From Ectobius pallidus (taxonomy: Eukaryota; Arthropoda; Insecta; Blattodea; Ectobiidae), in NCBI GenBank assembly GCA_964059195.1, contig CAXKWD010000009.1, positions 147,493,890 through 147,557,889 on the forward strand: a stretch of 64,000 nt of DNA, in the 5' to 3' direction. How positions within the stretch are numbered: the first letter of the stretch is position 1; each line of letters opens with the position of its first letter. This document shows, piece by piece, positions 10,802 through 21,800 of this stretch. The notes under the pieces are model-generated. The model had not been told where the DNA came from. It worked only from the letters and a program-made list of their open reading frames with translations, and did no database searches. The position numbers were made by a program, and so were the translations under genes.

Positions 10802-11304
10802 CAGTGATGGGAAGTAATTGAGTAAAAGTAATCGGATTACAGTAACAATTCCTTTTTTGGTCCCATGTACTTGTAATCAATACTTTTAAAAAAATGTAAT
10901 TTCTACTTGTAGGCCTAATTTACTTCTGGAAATAAAATTGTAATTGTTACAATTTTAGAAGTCGTTAGCATTAGTATCATTCTCGCTTGCTATATCGTCA
11001 TCACTACTGTTTTTGCAACTAATATCCAAATTAGAGTTAATATTAACAAAAAGTAACTCAATGTTTCCAAAAATACTCTCAATGATATGATTTTTTGTTT
11101 GTTCATTAATCATTTTGGATTGTGCCCAAAACAACAAAAAACAAGGAACTTTTAGGTACTGCCATTTTGTAAAGTAATTGTAAATGTATTTGTAAGTTTA
11201 CTGATTATGTTTTGAAAAAGTAATTTGTAATTGTAATTAAGTAAAATGTCTCTCAGGTAATTGTAATTCAGTCCTATTACTTTCTTTTTGTACTCTTCCC
11301 ATCA

Positions 11305-11307
<3 letters not shown>
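10802..11307 (+). mobile_element. hAT MITE, CAGTGATGGGAAGTA ends
   Basis: Inverted ends CAGTGATGGGAAG/CTTCCCATCACTG, 506 bp, inserted in a TA microsatellite so that the target duplication blends into TATATATA. A 60-residue open frame on the minus strand is too short to call transposase. Confidence 0.75.

Positions 11308-11362
<55 letters not shown>
11308..11362. repeat. (TA)n microsatellite
   Basis: Uninterrupted TA dinucleotide tract. The matching tract left of the MITE (10784-10801) shows that the MITE landed inside it. Confidence 0.9.
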
Positions 11363-11366
<4 letters not shown>

Positions 11367-11957
11367 CAGTTCACATGACAACATTCTATTGTTGGCAGTG
11401 GTCTCAGGAAAGTTTGGAAATAAATGATACGGGACTTGACAAATTAGAGAACTATCAATATAATCCATGTTATAAATAAATATTAAAGAATGAAATCCAC
11501 GAAAATAATGCAGTCACATAACTTTCTCTACCCTAGACATAGAAAACACAATACGAGGTATGGTAATACGTTTTGGGGAGTGAAGTATGAAAGTGATATT
11601 GAATTCCTTTTTAATTTCATCCCCAGAACGGATTTATGGTAACATGAGAGTGAGAAATAAAATATTCCGCAAAGGCAATACAATTTTATGTTACCGGAAT
11701 TTCTGTTTCTTCTTAATTGAACCCCTACCAGGCTTCGTGTGTAGAAGCGATGGGATGCAAAATTCTACATCTTCTATGAGCCATAAAAACTTATATCAAG
11801 CGTTTTCTGAGGGAATAGTTTGAGTGTGATAAGTCATTCTTCCTATTTCAAATTATAAATACCTATAAAAGGACCTATAATTTAAAAATCGAAAGTCCTT
11901 CATATGTTAATTTCGAATTACAAAATAAAAAAACCCGGGCGACGCCTTTTAAGCTAG
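11363..11957 (+). mobile_element. Helitron-like family F copy, 5'-truncated
   Basis: Ends with AACCCGGGCGACGCCTTTTAAGCTAG followed by T, i.e. a GC-rich subterminal stretch and CTAG (11954-11957). Internal sequence matches minus-strand copies at 12405-13020 and 13021-13845. The 5' end is lost at the TA microsatellite. Confidence 0.6.
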
Positions 11958-12404
11958 TAATTTATATTTTAACATCTTTAACAAGTTTCAACTGTTTCGT
12001 CTGTATTTTCCGCATGAAAATCCACGTTGTTGGCTGAATTACACTTTTCCCTGTGTTTACATCTACTTCATTCTTTAGTTGGATGAGGCATCTAAGTAAA
12101 AATAGTCAGAATTATAGAGTATATTAAAAGCTTCTACAAAAGATTGGAAAGATTCACGTTTCGAATATTGTAATCACGAGATTACACCAACACCATTTTT
12201 CTTCTCCACGTGGTGGTGTCTCGATAATTACATAATCGATAGGCTACTATCGCTCTAATATTTTATATCCATCGCGTTCTTCTTGCTAGGGTATGACGGC
12301 AACGCAAAACCAAGCGCCTTTGCAGAAAGTTGGTACAGTGGAATATATTTTATTTGTTCATGAATTTGCCATACGTAATCCCACGAGCATACATCATATA
12401 GCTT
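11958..12404. other. Unassigned intron sequence
   Basis: No gene, RNA or family match recognised. Confidence 0.35.
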
Positions 12405-13020
12405 TTTATGGCTCATAAAGGATGTAGAATTTTGCTTTCCATCGCTTCTGCACACCAAGCCTGTTCGGGGTTCAAATAAGAAGAAACAGAAATTCCGGTA
12501 ACATAAAATTGTATTGTCTTTGCGGAATACTTTATTTCTCTCATATTACCATACAACCGTTTCGGGTCATACTTCCCTCCCCAAAAACCTGCGATATAAT
12601 GTAATAATATACACATTACCATACCTCGTATCGTTTTCTCTATGTCCAGGGTAGAGAACGTTATGTGACTGCATTATTTTCGTGGATTTCACTCTTTAAT
12701 ATTTATTTATAACATGGATTATATTGATAGTTCTCTAATTTGTCAAGTCCCGTAACATTTACTTCCGAAGCTACCTGTGAACACTGCCAACAATACACTG
12801 TTGTCAAGTGAACTGTGATTTGGATTTGATAATTCTGTGTAAAAAAGGATTAAGTATTCTCAAAAACATTTGATTTTTGGCATTTAAAATCAAAATTTTT
12901 TCTTAGTGAGCACTTAGATTATGAAACGAAGGTACTTGGAAAATTCCTAGCCTCTACCTATTATAGTTTAGGCTCTACGTTGATTCTCTGTCAGTCAGGA
13001 CAAAGCCATTTATGTATATA
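12405..13020 (-). mobile_element. Helitron-like family F copy, 3'-truncated
   Basis: Matches the 5' three-quarters of the 13021-13845 copy, including the GACTGACAGAGAATCAACG segment near its 5' end. It abuts the CTAG end of the next copy directly, so two F elements sit in head-to-tail array. Confidence 0.6.
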
Positions 13021-13845
13021 CTAGCTTAAAAGATCCGGCGTCGCCCGGGTTTTTTATTTTGTAATTGGAAATTAACTTATGAAGGACTTTCAATTTTTAA
13101 ATTCTAGGTCCTTTTATAGGTATTTATAATTTGAAATAGGAAGAACGACTTATTACACTCAAACTATTCCCTCAGAAAACGCTTGATATAGTTTTTTATG
13201 GCTCATAGAAGATGTAGAATTTTGCATCCCATCGCTTGTACACAGCAAGCCTGGTAGGGGTTCAAATAAGAAGAAACAGAAATTCCTGTAGCACAAAATT
13301 GTAATATCGAGGCGGAAAATTTTATTACCCACTCACATGTTACCATAAAACCGTTTTGGGGATGAAATTAAACAGAAATGTAATAACACTAACAAACTTC
13401 TCTCTCCAAAAACATGTGATATAATAATATACATATTAGCGTACCTCGTATTGTTTTCTCTATGTCCATTGTCCAGTGTAGAGAAAGTTATGTAACTGCA
13501 TATTTTCGTGGATTTCATTCTATATTATTTATTTATAACATGAATTATATTGATAACTTCTCTTATTTGTCAAACTTGCATTTCATTTTTTTCCAAACCT
13601 ATCTGATACCACTGGCAACAATATGTTCTATGATTTTGATTTGATAATTTGTGTAAAAAGGGATTAAGTATACTCAAAAACATTTGATTTTTGGCATTTA
13701 AAATCAAAATTTTTCTTAGTGAGCACTTAAATTATGAAACGAAGGTACTGTGAAAATTCCTAGCCTCTACCTATTAAAGTTTAGGCTCTACGTTGATTCA
13801 CTGTCATTAAGTCAGTCAGGACGAAGCCATTTATATATAGAGAGA
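13021..13845 (-). mobile_element. Helitron-like family F, full length
   Basis: Minus-strand element starting TCTCTCTATATATAAATGGC (13845) and ending ...GGATCTTTTAAGCTAG (CTAG at 13021-13024). The base pattern A before the 5' end and T after CTAG fits Helitron AT-target insertion. It is about 825 bp with no helicase coding, hence non-autonomous. Confidence 0.65.
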
Positions 13846-14394
13846 TTCAATGTTTAAATTTTTAGATTTTAGTTTCATAAAATCAAAAACAAAATGGCTA
13901 CAGAGGAAGTTATATGAATTTCACTTCAGATTTTTTGATTCAATACGGTTAGCGAACGAGAGTTTTCATCCCACAGAATGCGTTTGAGCTCTGGGACTTG
14001 CTTTAGCGGTTTCTGGCAGTTTTTATTTCTGTTTGTTTCCATGCTGTAATTTTCTTTATGGCCGCCATATAGGCTTTATGAATTAGCTTTTCTGAGAACT
14101 TGTTAAAAGCCGCGTTACAAAATGCTTTCAATTGCATCGTTAAAGAAATCTTATAAACACGTCCGCGTCGTCATCAATTTGCGCAGACTCAGTAAAAATA
14201 AAAGACGCGCAATCAGCGTAACCCGGCCTCCTTTCCTATCAGCTACGGTTCTTGTGAACTTCATGAGAGATGGGAAAGCGACAGAGAAAGAAAGAGACAA
14301 ATGGGCAGAAAAAGAGGAAAAAATCCTTTTAGGCAGTGAATTTCATCTTTGACCTGAGAGGGTGAATTTATTCCAAATGAGAAAAACCATTTGG
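13846..14394. other. Unassigned stretch with shared AGTTATATGA module
   Basis: Near 13907 an AGTTATATGAATTTCACTTC segment resembles 42028 and 47540. An open frame at 14122-14352 (Lys/Arg-rich) has no family match and no homologue elsewhere in the window. Confidence 0.35.
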
Positions 14395-15040
14395 AACCCT
14401 TTAGGCAGGCCTACAGCTGAGGTAGATTTCTAAGTGCTTTTGGTTTAATTTACTGTCGCTGCGCATCACTCTTCTTCTTTAGCCTTGGCATGACAAACCC
14501 GCAATATTAACTGCAAAAAAAGAAGAAAGAGCACTTTTTCAAACATTCCAATCTCGCCTTATATGAGAGCTATCGAGAAGAGCTTTTCAACGATACCCCA
14601 TAAGACGTGGTTTAAAAAAATTCGAATTTCCATCCCCCAACCAACCACCCCCACTCGTACCCCCAAAACCCCCGAATCGTTGGTGTCACTGTGAACTCCA
14701 TAGGGAGTACTCTAATTTATTCAAACAAAGTTTCCTCTACACTTCATATGGGCCGAGATATAAATTTTTCAAAATTCAACCCCCTCTCCCGACCCCCCCC
14801 CCTGGGCCTATTTTGCTCATTAACGAACTTGTCCGAACTATTGGGCCTAGAAATAACATAATAAAATTTGGTTCAAATATCTTCAAAATTACGGCCGCTA
14901 CAAAAAAAAAAAAAAAAATTGAACGGGCGGTGGTTTCGTACTTAGGGAGGCATGAAACGTAAAGATATGAAAGAATTTTTCGAAAGTCATGACATGGTAT
15001 CCATTGCAATAGGTAGATTTTTCTTCGAAATCTACCTAAA
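14395..15040 (-). mobile_element. Foldback-type MITE, AGGTAGATTTC ends
   Basis: Inverted copy of 46787-47480. One end carries a hairpin (AGGTAGATTTTTC / GAAATCTACCT) after CATTGCAAT, the other AGGTAGATTTC. Flanking CAGGCCTACAGCTG is shared by both copies, so the real ends lie slightly outside the hairpin. No transposase coding. Confidence 0.6.
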
Positions 15041-15333
15041 AAAAAAAAAAGTCGCAAGATGTATGTGGATTCGTGTTAATATTTGACTATTGATTGACAA
15101 AGGAATGAATTTTATCGACAGCCTCTTTAATTTGATCGCAGGCGTCAAATCACAGTGTCATGCAAAGTCCCAAGTCAGCTGAATACACTGGAAACAATAG
15201 TGTTGACATGGAGGCTTCATTTCTGTGCAGTGTGAATTCCTTGCGATGGGTTGATTTTTAGAAAAATATGAAAAACTTAAACAAACTATATATATCAACG
15301 TAAACTATGTACCCTATATAAGCATATACTGCA
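15041..15333. other. Unassigned intron sequence
   Basis: Nothing recognised, apart from the 8-bp ATACTGCA duplication at its right end that belongs to the next element. Confidence 0.35.
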
Positions 15334-16058
15334 CAGGGCCGTGGAAAGAAAGCAAGGGCCCCAGGGACAAATTTTCCCGGGCCCCGTCAAATATTAAATT
15401 CACTACCCAACTCTCCCTTTATAATGTAAGTTATACAACAAAAAGATTTTGTAATTATATTACATAATTATTAAGTGCCAGAATGGAACCAGTACTTTAT
15501 GAGATTGTCTGGTAGACAGGAAAATATCTGTCCGTCTGACTGTCTGTCTGTCCGTGTGTCTGTAAGCACGATAACTCAAATATACGCTTTATCGGATTTT
15601 GATAAAACTTGGTATATCATTTATAACGCCCAAGGGACGAAGCCTATTGAATTTGGACCAAATCGGGCACGAAACGGAAAAATACATTAAAATGTTCTAA
15701 TTAGGAGCAATTTTATCTATATGTACCAGTTTATTCTATTGAAAATTATGATTTTAAATGCCGAACGTTAGTGAGGCCTACTGTTGAGTCCAAAAGGATT
15801 TGTGCTTCTACTTTTCAAAAATAGCAATTTTTCTTCAAGAATAATCCGTTTCAGATTAACTGATTAATTCCGTGTCACCGTTATACGACAGGACAATGCA
15901 GATAAAAAAAACACATAAAACATAACTTAAGCTGTTTATTGACTTATAACCAGTTTTATTTTAGAGTAAATTTAGAAAGTAAAAAGTAAGTTTTATTTTA
16001 GAGTAAATTTAGAAAGTAAAAAATAAAACTTGGTCGGCCGGGCCCCCTTTTGGGCCTG
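15334..16058 (+). mobile_element. hAT-like element, CAGGGCC ends, 8-bp TSD
   Basis: Ends CAGGGCC and GGCCTG with a perfect target duplication ATACTGCA (15326-15333, 16059-16066). It contains a 5' fragment of family D (15469-15685) and a 33-bp tandem duplication at about 15955-16025. Confidence 0.75.
15469..15685 (+). repeat. Family D 5' fragment
   Basis: Starts TTATTAAGTGCCAGAATGG and matches about the first 210 bp of the copy at 5773, including the CTGTCCGTCTG run, then diverges. It lies inside the hAT-like element. Confidence 0.65.
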
Positions 16059-16084
16059 ATACTGCATATGACATAACTTGTCTG

Positions 16085-16190
16085 TCTGTGAGGTAGACCA
16101 TTATGGACAATCAGTCATTGGAGAGAGGTTCCATCTGGCGCTGTGAAGTGTCGGAGGAATTTTTTTCCTATAATATTCTTATGTACCCTA
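16085..16190 (+). mobile_element. SINE A, internally deleted
   Basis: Has the 5' leader GAGAGAGGTTCCATCTGGCG and the 3' segment GGAATTTTTTTCCTATAATATTCT but lacks the tRNA-like body between them. Confidence 0.6.
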
Positions 16191-16651
16191 TGTCTGAAAT
16201 TGGTAAAAAGAAATCATTCACTGATACCTTATTCATAACTACGGCCTGGATTCTTAGTTTTTAAACTATTTTGTTCCTCGCTGGGTAACTATGATATTTT
16301 AGGTTAATTATCCAATTCATCGTCATGCCAGTCACATAGTCCAACCTTATAAAACCTAATAATGACTAAATAAGACGTTAGAAACTAAAAATGGCTAAAA
16401 CTGCTGCTTTTCATATAAAATAAAAGAAAAACAATAATTATAATAATTAATCCAATTCTTCTTCTTCTTCTTCTTCTTCTCCGTTTCACCCAACTTTGGG
16501 GTACGTTGATATATCACTTCTTAATGTTTTGTGTTTTAATTTTAGCCCAGTATTGCTTCATTCTTTCTGATTGTTTCTTTGTTCTACTAAAAAATTACTT
16601 TTTTTTTAATCTCTGCCTATATTTTGTATTTTGTTTATCATTGATAGTATA

Positions 16652-17539
16652 TCTCTATATATATAAAAGGCTTTGTCCTGACTGACTGACTGAATGACTG
16701 ACTGAATGAATGACTGACTGAATGAATGACTGACTGAATGACAGGAATCAACGTACAGCCTAAACTATAACAGGTAGAGACTTGGAATTTTGACAGTACC
16801 TTCGTTTCATAATGTAGGTGCTCAGTAAGAAAGGATTTTGAAAAATTCAGATTCTAAATGCCAAAAATCAAATGTTTTTGAGAATACTTAATCCCTTTTT
16901 ACATAGAATTATCAAAACAAATTCACAGAACGTATTGTTACCAGTGGTATCAGGTGGGCTTGGATTAAATTAAATGGATGTTTGACAAATTAGAGAAGGT
17001 ATCATTATAATTCATATTATCTATATTAATAAAAGGAATTCTCCTCGATGTCCAGCGAAATCTACTGAACGCAGAGATCTGAAATTTTAAACATAGGTGG
17101 GCTGAAGGGTCGGAAAATGCACCTCCAAGCCGGAATTTTAATTTTAGTTTTCGTTCGTGAGTTATGAGTGAAAAACTAGCAAAAAACGTGCATTTTTTGC
17201 GTTTTCAAAACATAAGTTTTCAGTTATACATTTCAATGTCAAATCAGTTGGCTTTGGCTATTTTTGTCATACCTTGAAAACAAAACTTTCGCGATCGCTT
17301 GAATGTTGTAAGCCCTAAATATGGTCAAACGTTGTTTTATTTGGACGAATCTCACTATACAGAGGTTTTCTTGGCCAAGAAACTCGAATCTGAGGTCGCT
17401 TTTACCAGTCGATGCTATCTGATCGTGGTATGTAGTCCATGCGATTTAGGTGTTAATAAATGTAATGATTTAACTATTATGCTCTTAATTTTTAATTTTT
17501 GAAATAATTATCGCGGGCGAAGCCGCGGGCACATGCTAG
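16652..17539 (+). mobile_element. Composite Helitron-like element E2
   Basis: Begins TCTCTATATATATAAAAGGC after an A, has degenerate TGACTGAATGAA repeats (16676-16742), a second 5'-type terminus at 17020 (TCTATATTAATAAAAGG), and ends in the hairpin CGCGGGCGAAGCCGCG plus GGCACATGCTAG|T. Same composite structure as 9949-10783 in inverse orientation. Confidence 0.7.
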
Positions 17540-17932
17540 TTATTTTATAGGATAAAATAGCATTGCGATTGTCATTTTTTACCCCATTGTCCAGGTAAAG
17601 GTACTCTTAAGTGAACCGAAATCCCCGGCCTTTAAAAGTGAATTAAAGTCATTCATAAGAAGCTTACACTTGCAGATTATTCACAGTGTTTGTTCCAGTA
17701 ATACGCCGAAAGTAAAGTATTCTAAGAGTTGACTAATTGAAAAACTTTCTTGTTGAGTTTGTGGAAATGACAGGGGTAGTTCTTAAAATAAGCAAAAAGT
17801 GTTTCTACAGTTTTCTGGTTCAGAGCCATGGAAATTTAAGTAAAAATAAAATGAATTCATGTATGACATAAATTATTATTCCTGAAATGCATGGGATTCA
17901 GTTACTGACATAATATCTTATATAAATCTGTG

Positions 17933-18622
17933 GAGGACTGCACAGAAAACAGGAAACACAATGATTAGGCTCGTGGTTTATTTCCTGTACCCTTTAAGTA
18001 AGTTTTGCATGCATTTAAAAAACAAAATTAATTAAAATACGTGTTTATTGTACTTATTCAAGTGAAAGTTTAAAAAGTCTGAAAATTATTTTTAAAAAAG
18101 GTGTGCGTGGAAAGCCACGAGACAGAAGTGAAACTTGTTTTAATTTTTGGATTTTTTCAATTTTGGATTTTTGGATTCTTTCAATTTTGGATTGTTGGAC
18201 TTCTGGACTTTTTTATTATGGATTTTGAATTTTTAATTTTTTAATTTCTAATTGGATTTTTTAATTATGGATTTTTTAAATCTTAAATCTTTGAATTTTT
18301 TACTTTTTTAATTTTCTATTTTTTAATTTTGGAATTTATATTTTTAATTTTAAATTTTGGATTTTTATTTCATTAAATTTTGGATTTTTTAATTTTTAAT
18401 TTTTTAAAATTTGGGATATTTGAATTTTTTAATAATGGATATTTTATTTTTTATATTTTGGATTTTTGAACTTTATAATTTTGGATGTTTGAATTTTTTT
18501 ATTTTGGAATTTTTGATTTTTTAATTCTGGATTTTTTTAAATATTTTATTTTTGGATTTTTTAATTTTGGTTTTTCGATTTTTTAATTAGAGATTTTTAG
18601 TTTTTTTTTTTAATTTTCGATT

Positions 18623-18659
<37 letters not shown>

Positions 18660-18705
18660 TTGGATAAGCCTAATCATTGAGTTGTTTTCTGTGCAGTCCG
18701 TTCCG
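17933..18705. repeat. Inverted-repeat unit with T-rich core
   Basis: Arms GGACTGCACAGAAAAC...AATGATTAGGCT (from 17933) and AGCCTAATCATT...GTTTTCTGTGCAGTCC (to 18700) bracket a degenerate array of ATTTTTGGATTTTTTAATTT (18140-18660). A second inner pair GAAGTGAAACTT (18125) / AAGTTTCACTTC (18839) overlaps it. A related locus is at 44148-44640. Confidence 0.5.
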
Positions 18706-18930
18706 TCACACCTCACTAATTTCGTGCGTTGTGGGCATAAAAGAGGAAAGAACCACGTATCAAAAGTACGTTGCAGATATTCTCAATTCGATTCAGATTC
18801 CGACACAAGCTCTCGATTTACTCCTACCGCGGCTAAATAAGTTTCACTTCAAAAAAAACTAAAACAAAACTATTTTAATATGTATAAAAAAACTAAAACA
18901 GGGTTTATAAAAACCTAAAAATCCGGGCCC

Positions 18931-19369
18931 TGTAGGATTTGTATAGGAATGTTGAAAACTGAAATAATGTGTATGATTACTTTTAATGAAGTGGATGTTT
19001 ATCCTAACTCAAGATAATTCTTGAACTGTTATAGAGATGAGATGAGAAGAACAACTTTAACTTGTATCTCAACAAGATGAGGTAATGGATCTCAATTAAC
19101 TCAGACAAATTGAATTAACTCTAATTGCGGTTGCCAACCTAACAGATGTGATTGAGTGGTTGCAGTTGGCACGACTCTCATTTCACGGGTCAGGTCTCGG
19201 CTTCCAGGTTACCTGATGATAGAGCTCGGTTTATAGAAACGTAACGGGAAAAACTGCGGTTGTTATTGCAATCAACCGATTTAACCCTTAAATAACACAG
19301 TTCCACACACAAATATTCTGGTATGCAGGAAGAACGTAATCTGAGAAAGAAAATATTCTGACCTAAAAG
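18931..19369. other. Unassigned intron sequence
   Basis: Nothing recognised before the LINE fragment. Confidence 0.35.
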
Positions 19370-20260
19370 AGATGAAAACTGCATAACGACGAGCTTCATA
19401 ACCTGTACTCTTCACCAGATATAGTAAGGGTAATTAAATCACGGAGGATGAAATGGGCTGGACATGTTGCACGCATGGGGGAGGAAAGACATCTCTTAGG
19501 GAAACAAAAACGGAAATGACCACTTGGAAGACCAAGAAGTAGGTGAGAGGGCAATATTAGGATAGTTTTAAGATGTGTCGAAACGCATCTCAAGAATCTT
19601 CCCAACCTAAGAAGCTTCAAGCTACTAATTCTGCGCAGAAACTGACCAGATACTACAGAATTATAAGAAATAACTTTATAATATGACACTCGTATATACA
19701 CCCATAATCTGGGAGTATTCGAAAACAGGGGGCTTAGGGAAATATTTGGGCCTAACCGAGATGAAAATGGGGACTGGAGAAAACTGCATAACGACGAGCT
19801 TCATAACCTGTACTCTTCACCGGATATAGTAAGGGTAATTAAATCACGGAGGATGAAATGGGGGAGGAAAGACAAATATCAAAAGTATTGGCTGGGAGAC
19901 CCGAAGGGAAAAGACCACTTGGAAGACCTAGACGTAGGTGGGAGGACAATATTAGGATAGGTTTAAGGGAAGTAGGATTTGCGAGGGATGGTTGGATGGA
20001 GTCAGCACAGAAGCATTGACTGGGAGACCCGAAGGGAAAAGACCACCTGGAAGACCTAGACGTAGGTGGGAGGACAATCTTAGATCGGATTTAAGGGAAG
20101 TAGGATTTGCGAGGGATGATTGGATGGAGTTAGCACAGAATAGGGTTGAATGGCGGGCTCAGGTAAACGCGGCAATGAACCTTCGGGTTCCATAAAATAG
20201 ATAATATTCCTTTAGCTTCCTGAGGAATTGTCTATTGCCATTGAGTAAGTAAGTAATATA
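19370..20260 (+). mobile_element. LINE ORF2 C-terminal tail, rearranged
   Basis: Decayed reverse-transcriptase C-terminus. Translated pieces include FENRGLREIFGPNRDENG, NLYSSPDIVRVIKSRRMKW and GRPRRRWEDNLRSDLREVG, ending AAMNLRVP and a stop, then the 3' end with GTTCCATAAAATAGATAAT and TAAG repeats. The block is duplicated: the KLHNDELHNLYSSPD part occurs at 19377 and 19777, and the GRPEGK part at 19900 and 20020. Stops and frameshifts make it non-functional. Confidence 0.75.
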
Positions 20261-20521
20261 ATAATTCTGAATGTTTCTATCAGTTTATACCTAAGCACCA
20301 CGTGACTGCGCAGGTTCTCCTACGCGCGTGACGTCACTATTGCACTTACATAAACGCGTGTCATGCAGCTACCTACGCTATACGCACACCTACTATAACC
20401 TGTACGGTATTCCAATCAAACTCACGCGACTTTCCAGCATATGGTCCCAGTGTCTGAGAAAGTTTTTCGGGACATCTAAATGTTCCTTTTTTGTTTGGAG
20501 TTGTTGCTTTTAATAGTAAAT
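20261..20521. other. Unassigned short stretch
   Basis: Nothing recognised; CpG-containing segment CACGCGTGTCATGCAGC near 20340 without further context. Confidence 0.3.
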
Positions 20522-20625
20522 GTATTTTTTTTTTCTATTTTGATCAATGGTTGATCTATTTTGCCTAAATCCACGTTGGTGATCTCCAATGATTTCGTCC
20601 GCATATGGGGTTAATCTTGACAGAA
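20522..20625 (-). mobile_element. LINE reverse-transcriptase fragment (copy 1)
   Basis: Minus-strand translation gives ILLSRLTPYADEIIGDHQ followed by GFRQNRSTIDQ, the conserved RT block before motif A. The same ~115 bp occur at 21085-21200 and 36030-36125. Confidence 0.7.
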
Positions 20626-21076
20626 GTATTCTTTCTTTCTTTCTTATTCGTAGTTTTACCTCTCCCTTTTAGGATTTAAGCGACCCAAGCCGCCCGGGCC
20701 TTACAGGGCCGCGACCTGTCGGGAGGGAGATTATCTTTGGATCACATACATACTTTTTTGACCAGACAAGGACATGGAGGGCCTGCCCGGATGAGTGATC
20801 AGCCCAATGACGGGGCCACCTCCGAGACAACACGAACACATAGGACAAGACACACCATTCACACAGACTCACTCTGAACAATGCGAGGAAGAGATGAAGA
20901 TAATAATGACGGACAGATGATATCTGGGGACCACAAGGGTCTAAAGTTACCCGATATTTGTCTCACAGAAAAAAAAAAACCAGAAAAACACCACCTAGGT
21001 AACTTGTCCCGACTAGGAATCGAACCCGAGCCCGCTGCGTGAGAGGAACAAACGTATCCCCTACGCCACATGGGTG
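20626..21076 (-). mobile_element. SINE family C, full length
   Basis: tRNA-like head at the right end (B-box-like GGTTCGATTCCTAGTCGGG on the minus strand, here CGAACCC...), long body with the conserved CTGTCGGGAGGGAGATTATC block, and (GAAA)n tail at the left. It sits between two diverged copies of the same LINE RT fragment. Confidence 0.75.
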
Positions 21077-21084
21077 GACGGAAT

Positions 21085-21460
21085 TGTTACTTTTAATAGT
21101 AAATGTATTTCTTTTTTTCTATTTTGATCAGTGGTTGATCTATTTCGCCTAAATCCACATTGGTGATCTCCGACGATTTCGTCCGCAATCTTGACAGTAG
21201 TATAATAGATAACATTTTGTATGATGATAAGAGAGAAATTCCTCGATAGTTATTACATTCGGATCTATTTCCCTTTTTTTTCGGATCGGTATAATAATAG
21301 ATTCTTTCCATTCTCTTGGCAATTCCTCCTTTCTCCAAATCATAAGAATGAGTTTATGGATCTCTGAGTTTAATCTATCCCCACTTGCCTTAATTAATTC
21401 TGCTGGAATTTGGAAAACGCCTGGAGATTTGTGTCTTTTCAGTTTACCCATAACTGTTTC
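21085..21460 (-). mobile_element. LINE reverse-transcriptase fragment (copy 2, longer)
   Basis: Minus strand: GKLKRHKSPGVFQIPAELIK, EIHKLILMIWRKEELPREWK, ESIIIPI..KK and CNNYRGISLLSSYKML. This is the jockey/RTE/CR1-type RT fingers region, with frameshifts between blocks. Confidence 0.8.
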
Positions 21461-21466
21461 TGGGAT

Positions 21467-21762
21467 ACGCCGTACCGTAGTGGTTGAGGCACTGTGCTAT
21501 AAACAGGAAGGTCGCGGGTTTGATTCCCGATGAGATCGGTGGGATTTTTCCATTGCCCTAATCCTTTTGGTGGCACTATGGCCTTGGGGTCGACTCAGCC
21601 TCTAACAGAAATGAGTAAGCAGGAGTATTCCTGGGGAAGGCTGACAACCTTACCACCTTCATGTGCCGAATGTCTCAATCTGGGAGTCTCAACCTCATGG
21701 AAACCCAAAGGGTCTCCATGGCCCATAAAGGGATCACTTTTTATACTTTTTTTTTTCAAATA
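21467..21762 (+). mobile_element. tRNA-derived SINE (GTAGTGGTTGAGG head)
   Basis: A-box-like CCGTAGTGGTTGAGGCAC and B-box-like CGGGTTTGATTCCCGATG are spaced as in a tRNA, followed by a unique body and a T-rich end (about 21748). I saw only one copy in this window. Confidence 0.65.
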
Positions 21763-21800
21763 GCGACATCAAGTGCAACAAGAGTGTGTATTTTATTCTT

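Larger units (their letters stand above)
16241..18930 (+). mobile_element. Old hAT-like element J with nested insertions
   Basis: Left end CGGCCTGGATTCTTAGTTTTT and right end AAAAACCTAAAAATCCGGGC are imperfect inverted repeats of the AGGGCCCGGATTCTT type. A second copy starts at 31631 and matches internally up to about 32780. Interruptions are a composite Helitron (16652-17539) and a T-rich inverted-repeat unit (17933-18700). No transposase frame recognised. Confidence 0.5.

Noticed and set aside
10955..11137. 60-codon frame inside a hAT MITE as transposase remnant
   Set aside because: Too short and without BED-finger or hAT dimerisation motifs visible.
18120..18660. CRISPR-like or satellite array
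   Set aside because: The T-rich repeats are degenerate, lack spacers and sit between inverted arms of a repeat unit in eukaryotic DNA.
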